64,000 nt of DNA from Alphaproteobacteria bacterium (GTDB lineage: Bacteria; Pseudomonadota; Alphaproteobacteria; Rhodobacterales; Rhodobacteraceae), in the NCBI GenBank assembly GCA_030431825.1, contig JAUIIJ010000008.1, forward strand, positions 1-64,000. Reading direction: 5' to 3'. The notes under the pieces were generated by a model that saw only the letters and a program-made list of their open reading frames with translations, did not search any database and had not been told where the DNA came from. Below, one piece after another: positions 45,090-54,828 of the stretch; position 1 is the first letter of the stretch, and every line of letters starts with the position of its first letter. The position numbers were made by a program, and so were the translations under genes.

Positions 45090-46148
45090 ATGGACCTTGG
45101 CGAACAGCAATCTGACATGCGGATCACCGCCGTCACCTGCGTCAAGAACGAAGGGCCGTTCCTGTTGGAGTGGATTGCCTATAACCGGCTGATCGGTGTC
45201 ACGGATTTCCTGATCTATTCCAATGATTGCAGCGACGGGACCGACGACTTGCTCGATGCTCTGGCTGAACGGGGTATCGTATGCCACCTGCCCAACCCGG
45301 CAGAGGGGCGAAACTATCAGATGGAGGCGCTCAAGGATGCGCGCCAGCGGGACATCGTCACCGCGGCCGACTGGATCTGGATCGCCGATGTGGACGAATT
45401 TCTGAACATTCACGCGGGCGATCACACGATCCCGGCACTGATCGAAGCCTGCGGCGATCCGCAGGCGATTTCGGTGACGTTCCAGTTCTTTGCCAATGAC
45501 GGGATCGAACGCTTTGCCGATCTGCCGGTGATCTCGCAGTTCAACCGGTCGCATAACCCCGATCTCTGGTGTGGTGAATTCGCGATCGAGGTCAAGACGC
45601 TGGTCCGCAAGGATTTTCCGCTACAGTATTTCGGTGCGCACCGGCCGTTCTTTCGTGGCAAGCTCGCTGCGGAAAAGCGGCCACGCTGGACCGATGGATC
45701 GGGGCGTGATGTGCCGCACCGGTTCCTGGTGGCGGCCAATCCCCGTCGTATTCGCCGGTTTCCGGCGCGGGGCGCGCGCGCGTTTGCGACGCTGAATCAC
45801 TATGCGCTGCGGTCGCTGGACAGTTATCTGGTCAAGAACGATCGTGGTGATGTGAACCGCGAACACCGCGTCTTTGACGATACGTATTGGCGTGAACGCA
45901 ATGACGCAGCGCATGAGGACCGCAGTATCCAGCGGCATATGCCGGCGCTGGAGGCGGCGCTGGCGCAGCTGCGCGGCGATCCGGACATCGACGCCCTGCA
46001 CCAGGCATGCGTCGCCCGGCACGTTGCCCGCCGCGATGCTCTGTTGAGCGAGCCGGGCTATCGCGACATGCGGGAGACATTGCGCGGTGCCAATCCGCTG
46101 CCACCGCAGGAAGAGGCGCTGATTGCGGCGCTGGATCTGGCCGGATGA
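45090..46148 (+). CDS. Glycosyltransferase, Glyco_tranf_2_4 type (copy 1)
   Basis: A 352-residue GT-A-like transferase. ITAVTCVKNEGPFLLEWIAY is the nucleotide-sugar strand, FLIYSNDCSDGTDDLL follows, and WIWIADVDEFLNI supplies the metal-binding DxD (DVDEF). The late LNHYALRSLDSYL is shared with the two other copies in this cluster. It probably adds a sugar to a surface glycan or lipid in the cytoplasm. The ATG at 45090 gives the conserved strand close to the N terminus; a TTG at 45057 is possible. The next gene overlaps by 4 bp. Confidence 0.88.
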   Translation: MDLGEQQSDMRITAVTCVKNEGPFLLEWIAYNRLIGVTDFLIYSNDCSDGTDDLLDALAERGIVCHLPNPAEGRNYQMEALKDARQRDIVTAADWIWIADVDEFLNIHAGDHTIPALIEACGDPQAISVTFQFFANDGIERFADLPVISQFNRSHNPDLWCGEFAIEVKTLVRKDFPLQYFGAHRPFFRGKLAAEKRPRWTDGSGRDVPHRFLVAANPRRIRRFPARGARAFATLNHYALRSLDSYLVKNDRGDVNREHRVFDDTYWRERNDAAHEDRSIQRHMPALEAALAQLRGDPDIDALHQACVARHVARRDALLSEPGYRDMRETLRGANPLPPQEEALIAALDLAG

Positions 46149-46780
46149 CGCTGGCGGTTGTCAATCTGGGCTTGCCGAAATCCGGCACCACCACGCTGGC
46201 CAAGGCGCTGCGGCTGGCCGGTTATGTGGTGGCCGATCATCGCCTGCGCGGCCGCAACACGCCGGACCGGACAGAGAAGGGCACGCCCGTCGCCGACCTG
46301 CTATATCGGGGCCTGTACGAGACCGGCGATCCGGCGGCGTATCTGAGCAAGATCACCGCCCTGTCCGAGATGAGCGTGCTGCGCGGCGCGAAATCGCTCT
46401 GGCCCCAGATGGATTTTTCCTTGCTGCTCGCGATCAGGGCACATCATCCGGAGGTGCGTTTTCTGGCCTCGCGGCGTGACGCTTTCGAGTTGTCCCAGTC
46501 CATGCTGGCCTGGTCCAACCTGGGTCTGTCGCGCCTGCCCGACAGCGCAATCCCCGGCCTGCCGCAGGGGTACGGAGAGACCACCAAGCAACGCATGCTA
46601 TGGGTCGAGGGCCACTATGCCGCACTGGCCCGGTTCTTTGCCGATGATCCCCGCTATCTCGAGTTCGATATCGCCGACCCGGCCTCGCGCGAGCGCATCT
46701 CGGCCTTTCTGGGGCGCGACCTGCCCTGGTGGGGACGGCTGAACGCCAACCCGATCCGCGAACAGCTGAGGCGCCAGTGA
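46145..46780 (+). CDS. Sulfotransferase-like protein
   Basis: A 211-residue protein. NLGLPKSGTTTLAKALRLAGY at the N terminus is the 5'-phosphosulfate loop of PAPS-dependent sulfotransferases. LASRRDAFELSQSML corresponds to the 3'-phosphate-binding arginine/serine segment. It may sulfate a sugar added by the neighbouring transferases. The ATG at 46145 overlaps the upstream stop (ATGA), and its own stop overlaps the start of the next gene by one base. Confidence 0.85.
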   Translation: MTLAVVNLGLPKSGTTTLAKALRLAGYVVADHRLRGRNTPDRTEKGTPVADLLYRGLYETGDPAAYLSKITALSEMSVLRGAKSLWPQMDFSLLLAIRAHHPEVRFLASRRDAFELSQSMLAWSNLGLSRLPDSAIPGLPQGYGETTKQRMLWVEGHYAALARFFADDPRYLEFDIADPASRERISAFLGRDLPWWGRLNANPIREQLRRQ

Positions 46781-49056
46781 TGCGCATCTGGCTCCATATC
46801 GGTCTGGATGCGCTGGTCAGTGACCGTATCGCGCAGGTGATGACGCTGTGTCGCGACCGGATGATCGACCACGGCGTTCTGCATGCCCGCGGATCCGGTT
46901 CGACCCTGTTCGAGGCAATCCGGCATATCGAGGGTCCGGAGCCCGCGCGAAGCGCGCAGCAACAGGCGCTGCGCGATCGCTTCTTGCAGGACATGGAGCG
47001 GGAAATCGGGTCCCATCGGCCGCGCGCCCTGATCCTGTCCGATGTCCGTTTGGGACGGGATGTCAGGCGCAAGGAAGAGCTCGAACGGATCAACACCCTG
47101 CTCGCCCCGCTGTCCGATGACATCCGGATCGTCGCGCAGGTCGAAGAGCAGGCCAGGGCGCTCGCCCGGCGTCATGCCGAGCAGGTCCTGAAAGGCCACC
47201 GGGCCTCGTTGCAGGACGATCTCGGTCTGGCGATGCAGGATGGCGCGGCGCCGTCCGCCCTCGACCCGGATGTTGCGCCGTCTGACAACAGGCTGTCCTG
47301 GCTGGACTACACGACTCTCGCGGAATTCTGGGGGTCCGCCTTCGGAACCGCAAATGTCACGCTGCATCCGCAATACCGCGCGGCGCTGGCGACCGCGACC
47401 GCACCGGATGCCATCCGCACGCTGTTTGAGATCGCGCCGGATCTGGGAACCGTATCGGCGGCCCCCTTCCCGCCATGTCCGTCGGCGCGCTGGCTGGCGC
47501 GGGCGCGCCAGATGAACATCCTGTTTCACCGCCTGACCGAGCGCGGCCAGAAGGTTATTCCACCTGACCTGTGGCAGTCGCTTCTTGCCGAGGTGGAGAT
47601 TGATGGCGAACCTGTCCGGCCGGGGGCGTTGCACATGCTGTCCGCGCGTTTCGCATCGGACAACGAGGCACTCATCGCGGCGCATCCGGCACTTGCGGTG
47701 GACGATCTGCGCCCCGATCCCGCACTGGACCGCTGGAAAGAGCCCGACCCCGGCAACGGGTTTCGCGCCACGCAATATCTTCTGGCCTTCATGTACCGGA
47801 TCGACAAGGCCACCTCCGAAGCCCGCAAGAGCAAGAAAAAACCGCGCATGGACTCCCCCGCGCCACCGCCGCTGAGCGCAGGCGCGCGCGCCATCATGCC
47901 GCCGCTCGCGGTTCAGAATTTCGACAAGCTGCGCAAGTCGCCCTATGCGCCGCACAACCGGCTGGGCGCCGTCAACGAAGAGGAACGCGGCCCCGCCTAC
48001 ACCGCCGCGCCCCGCCCTGTCCTGCCGCCGGGGTCGGCGGGGCGTGTCATCGTCGGATGCATGAAAAACGAGGCGCCCTATATCCTGGAGTGGATCGCCT
48101 ATCATCGTGCCATCGGCGTTGATCATTTCCTGATCTACACCAATGACTGCACCGATGGCACGGACGAGATCCTTGGCCGGTTACAGGACATGGGTATTGT
48201 CGAGCACCGCAACAATGACAAATGGCGCGGCAAGTCCCCCCAGCAGCACGCGCTCAACATGTCGCGCAAAGAGCCCATCATCCGCAACGCCGACTGGATC
48301 ATCCATATCGACGTTGACGAATTCATCAATGTGCGCACCGGAAATGGCACGCTGGACGATTTCCTTGCCAGGGTGCCCGATGCCACCAATGTCGCGATGA
48401 CATGGCGCCTGTTCGGGCATAACGGCGTGGAAACGCTGTCGGATGATCTGGTCATCGACCAGTTCGACCGCTGCGCACCGGCCTATTGCCCGAAACCACA
48501 CACGGCGTGGGGCTTCAAGACGATGTTCAGGAATATCGGGGCCTATCGCAAGATCAGCTGCCACCGGCCCAACCAACTCGTCGATGAGCGGCGCGACAAG
48601 GTGAAGTGGGTCAACGGATCGGGCCAAGACATGACTGCCGAGGTCGCCAGGAACGGCTGGCGTAACTCGCGCAAGACCATCGGCTATGATCTGATCCAAC
48701 TCAACCACTACGCGCTGCGCAGCGCCGAGAGCTTCCTGATCAAACGCCAGCGTGGTCGTGCGCTGCATGTGGACCGCTCCATCGGAATAAACTACTGGAT
48801 CCGCATGGACTGGTCCGATTTTCGCGACATCACGATCAAGCGCAACCTGCCCCGCCTGCGCGCCGAATACGACCGGCTGCTGGAGGACAGGATCCTGCGC
48901 AAATGGCATGACAAGGGCCGCGCGTGGCACCGTGCCAAGGCCGACGAACTGCGTGCCACTCCCGAATTCCACGAGCTTTACAAACAGGCCCTGACGATCA
49001 AGCTCACTGAAACAGAACGCGTCGCCTATGCGCTGGCGCTCGACATGGAGAGCTGA
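46780..49056 (+). CDS. Fusion of an unrecognised (possibly sulfotransferase-like) domain and Glyco_tranf_2_4 (copy 2)
   Basis: A 758-residue two-part protein. Residues 1-300 begin MRIWLHIGLDALVSDRIAQ, which resembles the opening strand of a sulfotransferase fold, but the P-loop serine/threonine are not conserved; the rest of this half is helical. A basic, proline-rich linker (about 345-415) follows. Residues 420-700 are a GT domain like copies 1 and 3: VGCMKNEAPYILEWIAY, FLIYTNDCTDGTDEIL, IHIDVDEFINV near residue 510, LNHYALRSAESFL. A long helical basic tail ends it. It could couple two modifications of one glycan. Confidence 0.82.
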   Translation: MRIWLHIGLDALVSDRIAQVMTLCRDRMIDHGVLHARGSGSTLFEAIRHIEGPEPARSAQQQALRDRFLQDMEREIGSHRPRALILSDVRLGRDVRRKEELERINTLLAPLSDDIRIVAQVEEQARALARRHAEQVLKGHRASLQDDLGLAMQDGAAPSALDPDVAPSDNRLSWLDYTTLAEFWGSAFGTANVTLHPQYRAALATATAPDAIRTLFEIAPDLGTVSAAPFPPCPSARWLARARQMNILFHRLTERGQKVIPPDLWQSLLAEVEIDGEPVRPGALHMLSARFASDNEALIAAHPALAVDDLRPDPALDRWKEPDPGNGFRATQYLLAFMYRIDKATSEARKSKKKPRMDSPAPPPLSAGARAIMPPLAVQNFDKLRKSPYAPHNRLGAVNEEERGPAYTAAPRPVLPPGSAGRVIVGCMKNEAPYILEWIAYHRAIGVDHFLIYTNDCTDGTDEILGRLQDMGIVEHRNNDKWRGKSPQQHALNMSRKEPIIRNADWIIHIDVDEFINVRTGNGTLDDFLARVPDATNVAMTWRLFGHNGVETLSDDLVIDQFDRCAPAYCPKPHTAWGFKTMFRNIGAYRKISCHRPNQLVDERRDKVKWVNGSGQDMTAEVARNGWRNSRKTIGYDLIQLNHYALRSAESFLIKRQRGRALHVDRSIGINYWIRMDWSDFRDITIKRNLPRLRAEYDRLLEDRILRKWHDKGRAWHRAKADELRATPEFHELYKQALTIKLTETERVAYALALDMES

Positions 49057-49060
49057 CCCG

Positions 49061-49765
49061 ATGGCGGACCCGGCGAAGATACCGACGTTTCACAACAAGC
49101 CATATATCGAATCCTGCGGGGTGCGCTTTCCCAAGGATGGGGTGTTCATCACCGGACGCATTCGGGGCAGTCTGCGCAGCGGCGAATACGAGGCCAAGGA
49201 GGCCGCCGCCGTGCTCAAGGCGGTACAGGACGGGGACACGGTGATGGAACTCGGGGCCGGCATCGGGTTCATTTCTTCGGTCATCGCCAAGCATCGCAAC
49301 GTCAAGGCTGTTCACGCGTTCGAGGCCAACCCCCGCCTGATCCCGTTGATCCGGCGGGTACATGCCGAAAACGATATCGACAACGTGCATGTGAACAATG
49401 CCATACTCGGTCGCGCAGCCGGCACCGCGACCTTTTATATCCGCCAGAACTTCCTCTCTTCGTCGCTCAGCCGCGATGACGAGGGCGGTGTCATCGCCGA
49501 AGAGCCGATCGAGATCCGCCCCACCCGCGCCACCTCGCAGGACATCCGCCCCGACGTCCTGATCTGCGATATCGAAGGCGCCGAGGTCGATGTCATCCCC
49601 GACATGGACCTGTCCAGTGTTCGCGCGGCGATCATCGAGTTGCACCCGCAATGGATCGGGTCAGAAGGCGTCGCGGCGGTCTTCAAAGCCATGATGCAGG
49701 CCGGACTGGTCTATTTCCCCAAATGGTCGAACGCCAAGGTCGTCACTTTCCGTCGTGACTGGTAA
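49061..49765 (+). CDS. FkbM family methyltransferase
   Basis: A 234-residue SAM-dependent methyltransferase. VMELGAGIGFISSVIAKH is the SAM-binding glycine loop, VHAFEANPRLIPLIRR the acidic loop, and VLICDIEGAEVDVIPDMDL the FkbM-typical motif. The family O-methylates sugars or polyketides; here a sugar hydroxyl of the cluster's glycan is likely. The ATG at 49061 has GGAG at 49048-49051. It overlaps the next gene by 11 bp. Confidence 0.9.
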   Translation: MADPAKIPTFHNKPYIESCGVRFPKDGVFITGRIRGSLRSGEYEAKEAAAVLKAVQDGDTVMELGAGIGFISSVIAKHRNVKAVHAFEANPRLIPLIRRVHAENDIDNVHVNNAILGRAAGTATFYIRQNFLSSSLSRDDEGGVIAEEPIEIRPTRATSQDIRPDVLICDIEGAEVDVIPDMDLSSVRAAIIELHPQWIGSEGVAAVFKAMMQAGLVYFPKWSNAKVVTFRRDW

Positions 49766-50813
49766 GCCTGCACGTTTCCTCGCGGTTCTCACCGTCCGCA
49801 ACGAGGCCGCCTTCCTTCTGGAATGGCTGGCCCATCACCGTGCCGCAGGATTTACCGATTTCCTCGTGTTTTCCAACGATTGTCGCGATGGCACCGATAC
49901 CATGCTGGACCGGCTGGCCGACCTGGGCTGGCTCACCCACCTGCGAAACGACGGCCCCTTTGACAAGCGCGGCATCCAGTTCACCGCGCTGAAACAGGCC
50001 GAACGGCTCGACATCGTGCGCAATGCGGACTGGATCCTGCCACTGGATATCGACGAGTTCGTGAACATCCATGTTGGAGATCGCACGCTCCCGGCACTGC
50101 TGGCTGCGCTTCCCGACGCAACGGCGATCACGTTGACCTGGCGGCTCTTTGGCAATGCGGGCATCCGCGAGTATACCGATATACCGGTTACCGAAACATT
50201 TACCCGCTGCGCACCGGTCGCGATGCACTGGCCCTGGCGGTCGGCGATGTTCAAGACGCTCTATCGGAACGACGGCACCTATCGCAAACTCGGCGTGCAC
50301 CGCCCCCGCGACCCGGACAGTTCGCGTCTTCACGATGCGCGATGGTTCGACGGTGAGGGCCGCCCGCTGGATCACCAGTTCAAGACCCGGCGGCTGTTTT
50401 CCAATTATGGCCGATCCAATTACAGGCTGGTGCAACTCAATCACTATCCGCTCGGCGCCATGCAAAGCTATGTGCTCAAGGCCGATCGCGGCCGCGCCGT
50501 CCACAGCGACCATCTGCTGGGAATGGATTACTGGGTCGACCGCAATTTCAACACCGACACGGATGACAGCATCGCACATATTCGTCCCCGCAGCACCGCG
50601 CTGCGCGCCGGATTGCAGTCCGACCCGCTGCTTGGCCCGCTGCATCTCGCCGCGGTCGACTGGCGCCATACCAGGTTTCGCAAACTGATGGAGCAGGAAC
50701 CCTATCGTGCACTCTATGCCCGGTTGCTGATGACCCCGCCATCGACGCCGATCGACCTCTCCGCAGCACGCGTGCTCCGGCAGTTCGCGATAAAGGGGCA
50801 CCGCAAAGACTAA
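49755..50813 (+). CDS. Glycosyltransferase, Glyco_tranf_2_4 type (copy 3)
   Basis: A 352-residue transferase parallel to copies 1 and 2: FLAVLTVRNEAAFLLEWLAH, FLVFSNDCRDGTDTML, WILPLDIDEFVNIHVGD and LNHYPLGAMQSYV. The start is GTG at 49755 inside the end of the methyltransferase gene. Its stop is followed immediately by a 99-bp palindromic repeat. The three copies clearly come from duplication followed by divergence. Confidence 0.88.
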   Translation: MTGKPARFLAVLTVRNEAAFLLEWLAHHRAAGFTDFLVFSNDCRDGTDTMLDRLADLGWLTHLRNDGPFDKRGIQFTALKQAERLDIVRNADWILPLDIDEFVNIHVGDRTLPALLAALPDATAITLTWRLFGNAGIREYTDIPVTETFTRCAPVAMHWPWRSAMFKTLYRNDGTYRKLGVHRPRDPDSSRLHDARWFDGEGRPLDHQFKTRRLFSNYGRSNYRLVQLNHYPLGAMQSYVLKADRGRAVHSDHLLGMDYWVDRNFNTDTDDSIAHIRPRSTALRAGLQSDPLLGPLHLAAVDWRHTRFRKLMEQEPYRALYARLLMTPPSTPIDLSAARVLRQFAIKGHRKD

Positions 50814-50912
50814 AGCGTTTTGCGATTGCCTTGAAACATCTCGCATCAGCTAATGCGTCGAAATCTTTGATTTCAGGCGGCGTTAGGTGATTCAGGTTCA
50901 TCGCGAAACGCT
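50814..50912. repeat. 99-bp MITE-like palindromic repeat
   Basis: The ends AGCGTTTTGCGAT (50814-50826) and ATCGCGAAACGCT (50900-50912) are inverted copies with one mismatch. Inside are two smaller inverted repeats, GCAT-N6-ATGC and GAAATC-TTT-GATTTC. No gene fits inside. The element starts one base after the glycosyltransferase stop. It resembles non-autonomous repeats scattered in roseobacter genomes. The rest of the gap to 51083 shows nothing but the pyrC leader. Confidence 0.75.
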
Positions 50913-51083
50913 ATAGGCGATGCGCGTCAACCCCGCGCCATGGGACGCCGCCCGAAAGCAGAGACTCTGACGCGCCGGGTGCAGCCGATGTCCGGAACAG
51001 ATCGCGCAACGCCACCCTCCTTGAACACCGCATTTCGCCTGGCCCCTCTGGTCCAAGTGCACCGGCTGTGCTAGCGGAACCTC

Positions 51084-52124
51084 ATGGACAAGACAGTGAC
51101 GATCCCGCGCCCCGATGACTGGCACCTGCACCTGCGCGACGGCGCGATGCTCAAGGCCGTTCTGCCCGAAACCGCGCGCGACTTTGCGCGCGCCATCATC
51201 ATGCCAAACCTCGTGCCCCCGGTCGTGACCGCAGCCCAGGCACGCGAATATCACGACCGCATCCTGGCCGCGCTTGCACCGGGCAGCCGGTTCACGCCCC
51301 TGATGACGCTCTACCTGACCGAAGAAACCGACCCCGATGACGTCGCCGCCGCCGCCGCAAGCGGGCTGGTCCACGCGGTCAAACTCTACCCGGCCGGCGC
51401 AACCACCAACTCCGCCAGTGGCGTATCGGATTTCGACAATGTCCGCGCGGTCCTGGAACGCATGGCCGAGATCGGCCTGCCGCTCTGTGTGCACGGCGAG
51501 GTCACCGATCACGACATCGACATCTTCGATCGCGAAGCGGTCTTCATAGACCGCGTCCTCGATCCGATCCGCCGCGCCACCCCGGGCCTGCGCGTGGTCA
51601 TGGAGCATATCACCACCGAAAATGGCGTGGATTACGTGAAATCCAGCGACCGCGATCTGGGCGCGACGATCACCACGCATCACCTGATCATCAACCGCAA
51701 CCATATCCTCGTGGGAGGCATCAAGCCACATTACTACTGCCTGCCCGTCGCCAAACGCGAAGAACACCGCCGCGCCCTGCGCGCTGCCGCGAGTTCGGGC
51801 GACCCGCGCTTCTTCCTCGGCACCGACAGCGCGCCTCATACCGATCCCAACAAGGAAAGCGCCTGCGGCTGCGCCGGGTGCTTCACGGCCACCAACACCA
51901 TGCCGCTCCTCGCGCATGTCTTCGAGGAAGAGAACGCGCTCGACCGTCTCGCGGCCTTTGCCTCGCGAAACGGCCCCGCTTTCTATCGCCTGCCGGTCAA
52001 CCAGGACAGGCTTACCCTTATACGCGCCGACACGCCCACCGATTTCCCGCCCAGGATCGGCAGTGCGGACGGACCGGTCACGGTATTCGACCCCGGTTTT
52101 CCCGTCTACTGGCGGGTCAGTTGA
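51084..52124 (+). CDS. pyrC: Dihydroorotase
   Basis: A 346-residue class II dihydroorotase that cyclises carbamoyl-aspartate in pyrimidine synthesis. Zinc ligands are in [12 protein letters not shown], the carbamylated lysine is in HAVKLYPAG, and further histidines are in VHGEV, EHITT and [20 protein letters not shown] carries the catalytic aspartate. Length matches the E. coli type. It is followed by pyrE 70 bp on, with a dispersed repeat between. Start at ATG 51084. Confidence 0.97.
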   Translation: MDKTVTIPRPDDWHLHLRDGAMLKAVLPETARDFARAIIMPNLVPPVVTAAQAREYHDRILAALAPGSRFTPLMTLYLTEETDPDDVAAAAASGLVHAVKLYPAGATTNSASGVSDFDNVRAVLERMAEIGLPLCVHGEVTDHDIDIFDREAVFIDRVLDPIRRATPGLRVVMEHITTENGVDYVKSSDRDLGATITTHHLIINRNHILVGGIKPHYYCLPVAKREEHRRALRAAASSGDPRFFLGTDSAPHTDPNKESACGCAGCFTATNTMPLLAHVFEEENALDRLAAFASRNGPAFYRLPVNQDRLTLIRADTPTDFPPRIGSADGPVTVFDPGFPVYWRVS

Positions 52125-52130
52125 CCGCCC

Positions 52131-52166
52131 TTTCATCTTTGTCCAAATACTCCCGCCGGAGGCGCC
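52131..52166 (+). repeat. Dispersed intergenic hairpin repeat, copy D (short)
   Basis: TTTCATCTTTG-TCC-AAATACTCC at 52131-52153, followed by a weaker hairpin (CCGCCGGAGGCGCC region). It fills the pyrC-pyrE gap just behind the pyrC stop. Confidence 0.8.
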
Positions 52167-52194
52167 CGACCTCCCCCTGCGCATAGGTCCCATC

Positions 52195-52875
52195 ATGATC
52201 CCCACGAGCTATCCAGACGCCAAGGAAATCTCCCGCCTCTCCGCCCGCATGCTGCTCGAGGTAGGCGCGGTGCATCTCAACTCCGCCGAGCCCTTCACCC
52301 TGGCCTCCGGCCTGCCGAGTCCGACCTATATCGACTGCCGCAAGCTGATCTCCTATCCGCGCATCCGCAGCACGCTGATGGACTTCATGGCCCTCACCGT
52401 GATGCGCAATGCCGGGCTCGAGGCCTTCGACAACATCGCCGGCGGCGAAACGGCGGGCATCCCCTTTGCCGCCCTGATTGCCGAACGCCTCGGCCTGCCG
52501 ATGTCCTACGTTCGCAAGAAGCCCAAGGGCTATGGCCGAAACGCCCGGATCGAAGGCGTCATGACCGAAGGCGACCGGGTGCTGCTGGTCGAGGACCTCA
52601 CCACCGATGGCGGTTCCAAGCTGTCCTTCGTCGACGCGATTCGCGACACGGGTGCCAGTTGCGCCCACACCGCCGTGATCTTCTATTACGGCATCTTCCC
52701 CGATACCGAAACAAACCTCGCGGCGCATGGCATCACCCTGCATCACCTCTGCACATGGTGGGATGTGCTCGCCGAGGCCAGGGAGTCCGGCGCGTTCGAC
52801 GCAACGACGCTCGCCGAGGTCGAAGCCTTCCTGACCGATCCGCGCGCCTGGCAGGACGCCCGCAAACCCGGCTGA
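52195..52875 (+). CDS. pyrE: Orotate phosphoribosyltransferase
   Basis: A 226-residue type I phosphoribosyltransferase that makes OMP from orotate and [22 protein letters not shown] is the orotate/PRPP entry segment, [17 protein letters not shown] the flexible catalytic loop with lysine, and [16 protein letters not shown] the PRPP-binding motif. The ATG at 52195 is the first with the conserved N terminus; the same frame is open upstream but lies over pyrC. Confidence 0.96.
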   Translation: MIPTSYPDAKEISRLSARMLLEVGAVHLNSAEPFTLASGLPSPTYIDCRKLISYPRIRSTLMDFMALTVMRNAGLEAFDNIAGGETAGIPFAALIAERLGLPMSYVRKKPKGYGRNARIEGVMTEGDRVLLVEDLTTDGGSKLSFVDAIRDTGASCAHTAVIFYYGIFPDTETNLAAHGITLHHLCTWWDVLAEARESGAFDATTLAEVEAFLTDPRAWQDARKPG

Positions 52876-52954
52876 TCTGATAGCCGGCAAAATCCCGCTA
52901 GGCGCCGCGATTACCGCCGCGCCGTAAAACAGGCCACACACACCAGATGTTGAC

Positions 52955-52991
52955 CTGACACCCCCTCTTCATCCAAGATGAGGGGTGTCAG
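52955..52991 (+). terminator. Hairpin between pyrE and dnaB
   Basis: CTGACACCCC (52955-52964) pairs perfectly with GGGGTGTCAG (52982-52991), with an inner TCATC/GATGA pair. No T-run. It may end the pyr transcript. The remaining bases to 53138 are the dnaB leader and include CTATCCACA (53005-53013), one mismatch from a DnaA box. Confidence 0.55.
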
Positions 52992-53138
52992 GGATATGCA
53001 CAGCCTATCCACAAAAACATACAATTTGCGCCCGACACCCGAGCCGCGCTATCACCCGGCACCGGCTGCGGGACGCGGATCATCCAAGAACAACAAGCCC
53101 GCGAACAACGCGGCCGGGAGAGGCGAAATGGGGGCAAG

Positions 53139-54629
53139 ATGAACGAGATAACCAGCTTTGACGGCAGCAGCCCTGAAACCGGCAGTCCGGATACGATGCC
53201 GCATTCGGTCGAGGCCGAACAGCAGCTGCTGGGTGCGATTCTCACCAACAACGATGTCTATGACCGTGTCGCCAGCATCATCGGGCCACAGCATTTCTAC
53301 GATCCGGTCCACGCCCGCATCTATGAAATCGCTGCCGCCCGTATCGCCAAGAACGCGCTGGCCTCTCCGGTCACGCTCAAGGCGTTCATGGAGGATGACG
53401 AGGGTCTCAAGGAACTTGGCGGCCCGGCCTACCTGGTCCGGCTCGCCGGTGCCGCGATCAGCGCCTTCGCCGTGCGCGACTATGCCCAGATGATCTATGA
53501 CCTGGCGATCCGGCGGCAACTCATCGGTCTCGGTCGTGACATCAGCGACAAGGCGAGCCGCGTCGATGTCGCCAGCGAACCGCGCGAACAGATCGTCGAG
53601 GCCGAGCAGCAGCTCTACAAGCTCAGCGAACAGGGCCAGACCGAAAGCGGTTTCCAGAGCTTCCTGCGCGCCGTGACCGATGCGGTCAATGTCGCCAATG
53701 CCGCCTACATGCGCGAAGGCGGTCTCGCGGGCATCTCGACCGATCTGGTCGACATGGACAAGATGCTCGGCGGCCTGCACAAATCCGACCTTCTGATCCT
53801 CGCTGGCCGTCCCTCGATGGGCAAGACCTCGCTCGCCACCAACATCGCGTTCAACGTCGCCAAGGCCTACAAGCGCGGCAAGCTGCCCGATGGCACCGAA
53901 GGCGCGGTTGACGGTGGCGTCGTCGGGTTCTTTTCCCTCGAGATGAGCGCCGAGCAGCTTGCCGGACGAATCCTCGCCGAAGCCTCCGAGATCTCCAGCC
54001 ACAAGATCCGCCAGGGGGACATGGACGAAACCGAGTTCCGCCGCTTCGTGGACGCGGCCAAGGCGCTCGAGGCCTGCCCGCTCTTCATCGACGACACCGC
54101 CGCCATCCCGATCGCCCAGCTTGCAGCCCGCGCCCGCCGCCTGAAGCGCACCCACGGGCTCGATCTGCTCATCGTCGACTACCTGCAACTGGTCCGCGGC
54201 ACCTCGGACAACCGCGTTCAGGAAATCGGCGAGGTCTCGATGGGCCTCAAGGCCATCGCCAAGGAACTCAACATCCCCGTCATCGCGCTCTCCCAGCTGT
54301 CGCGCCAGGTCGAAAGCCGCGAAGACAAGCGCCCGCAACTGTCCGACCTGCGGGAATCCGGCTCCATCGAACAGGACGCGGACGTGGTGATGTTCGTCTA
54401 TCGCGGCGAATACTACAAGGAACGCGAGAAGCCCGGCGAAGACGATCTGGCCGCGATGGAACAATGGATCGCCGACATGGAGCGCCTGCACGGCAAGGCC
54501 GAAGTCATCATCGGCAAACAGCGCCACGGCCCCATCGGCACTGTCGAGCTCAGCTTCGAATCCCAGTTCACCCGCTTCGGCAACCTCGCGAAATCCTGGC
54601 AGCAGGGCGGCGGAGAACACGGATTCTGA
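53139..54629 (+). CDS. dnaB: Replicative DNA helicase DnaB
   Basis: A 496-residue hexameric helicase of the replication fork. The N-terminal domain begins [15 protein letters not shown], with a linker near residue 150-190. The RecA-like domain has Walker [17 protein letters not shown]1a [14 protein letters not shown], Walker [13 protein letters not shown] and the [28 protein letters not shown] motifs. No intein is present. Start at ATG 53139 after GGCGAAATGGGGGCAAG. Confidence 0.97.
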   Translation: MNEITSFDGSSPETGSPDTMPHSVEAEQQLLGAILTNNDVYDRVASIIGPQHFYDPVHARIYEIAAARIAKNALASPVTLKAFMEDDEGLKELGGPAYLVRLAGAAISAFAVRDYAQMIYDLAIRRQLIGLGRDISDKASRVDVASEPREQIVEAEQQLYKLSEQGQTESGFQSFLRAVTDAVNVANAAYMREGGLAGISTDLVDMDKMLGGLHKSDLLILAGRPSMGKTSLATNIAFNVAKAYKRGKLPDGTEGAVDGGVVGFFSLEMSAEQLAGRILAEASEISSHKIRQGDMDETEFRRFVDAAKALEACPLFIDDTAAIPIAQLAARARRLKRTHGLDLLIVDYLQLVRGTSDNRVQEIGEVSMGLKAIAKELNIPVIALSQLSRQVESREDKRPQLSDLRESGSIEQDADVVMFVYRGEYYKEREKPGEDDLAAMEQWIADMERLHGKAEVIIGKQRHGPIGTVELSFESQFTRFGNLAKSWQQGGGEHGF

Positions 54630-54643
54630 CCCCGGGCCCACAT

Positions 54644-54694
54644 CTTCATCTTTGAAAAATACTCCGGGGAGCGCGAGGGGCAGCGCCCCTCGCC
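54644..54694 (+). repeat. Dispersed intergenic hairpin repeat, copy E
   Basis: CTTCATCTTTG-AA-AAATACTCC, then the hairpin GCGAGGGGC-AGC-GCCCCTCGC. It lies directly after dnaB and before alr. The spacer inside the core is one base shorter than in the other copies. Confidence 0.82.
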
Positions 54695-54828
54695 CACCGC
54701 GCCGCCAGCGGCGGCGCAATCCCTGCATGGCGCACGCCCCCTGCGGGCGCAGCAATTTGCCGATCCGCGCCGTCCTGCCAGACGCATTCCCTCTTGACGC
54801 CCGCCGCCCCCGTGGCATTACCCCCCCC

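Noticed and set aside
50548-50901. Minus-strand open frame starting MNLNHLTPPEIKDF
   Set aside because: Its start is the palindromic repeat at 50814-50912 read through, and the rest is antisense to a glycosyltransferase.
53005-53013. DnaA-box-like CTATCCACA before dnaB as a replication origin
   Set aside because: A single one-mismatch box without further boxes, an AT-rich unwinding region or dnaA/dnaN nearby.
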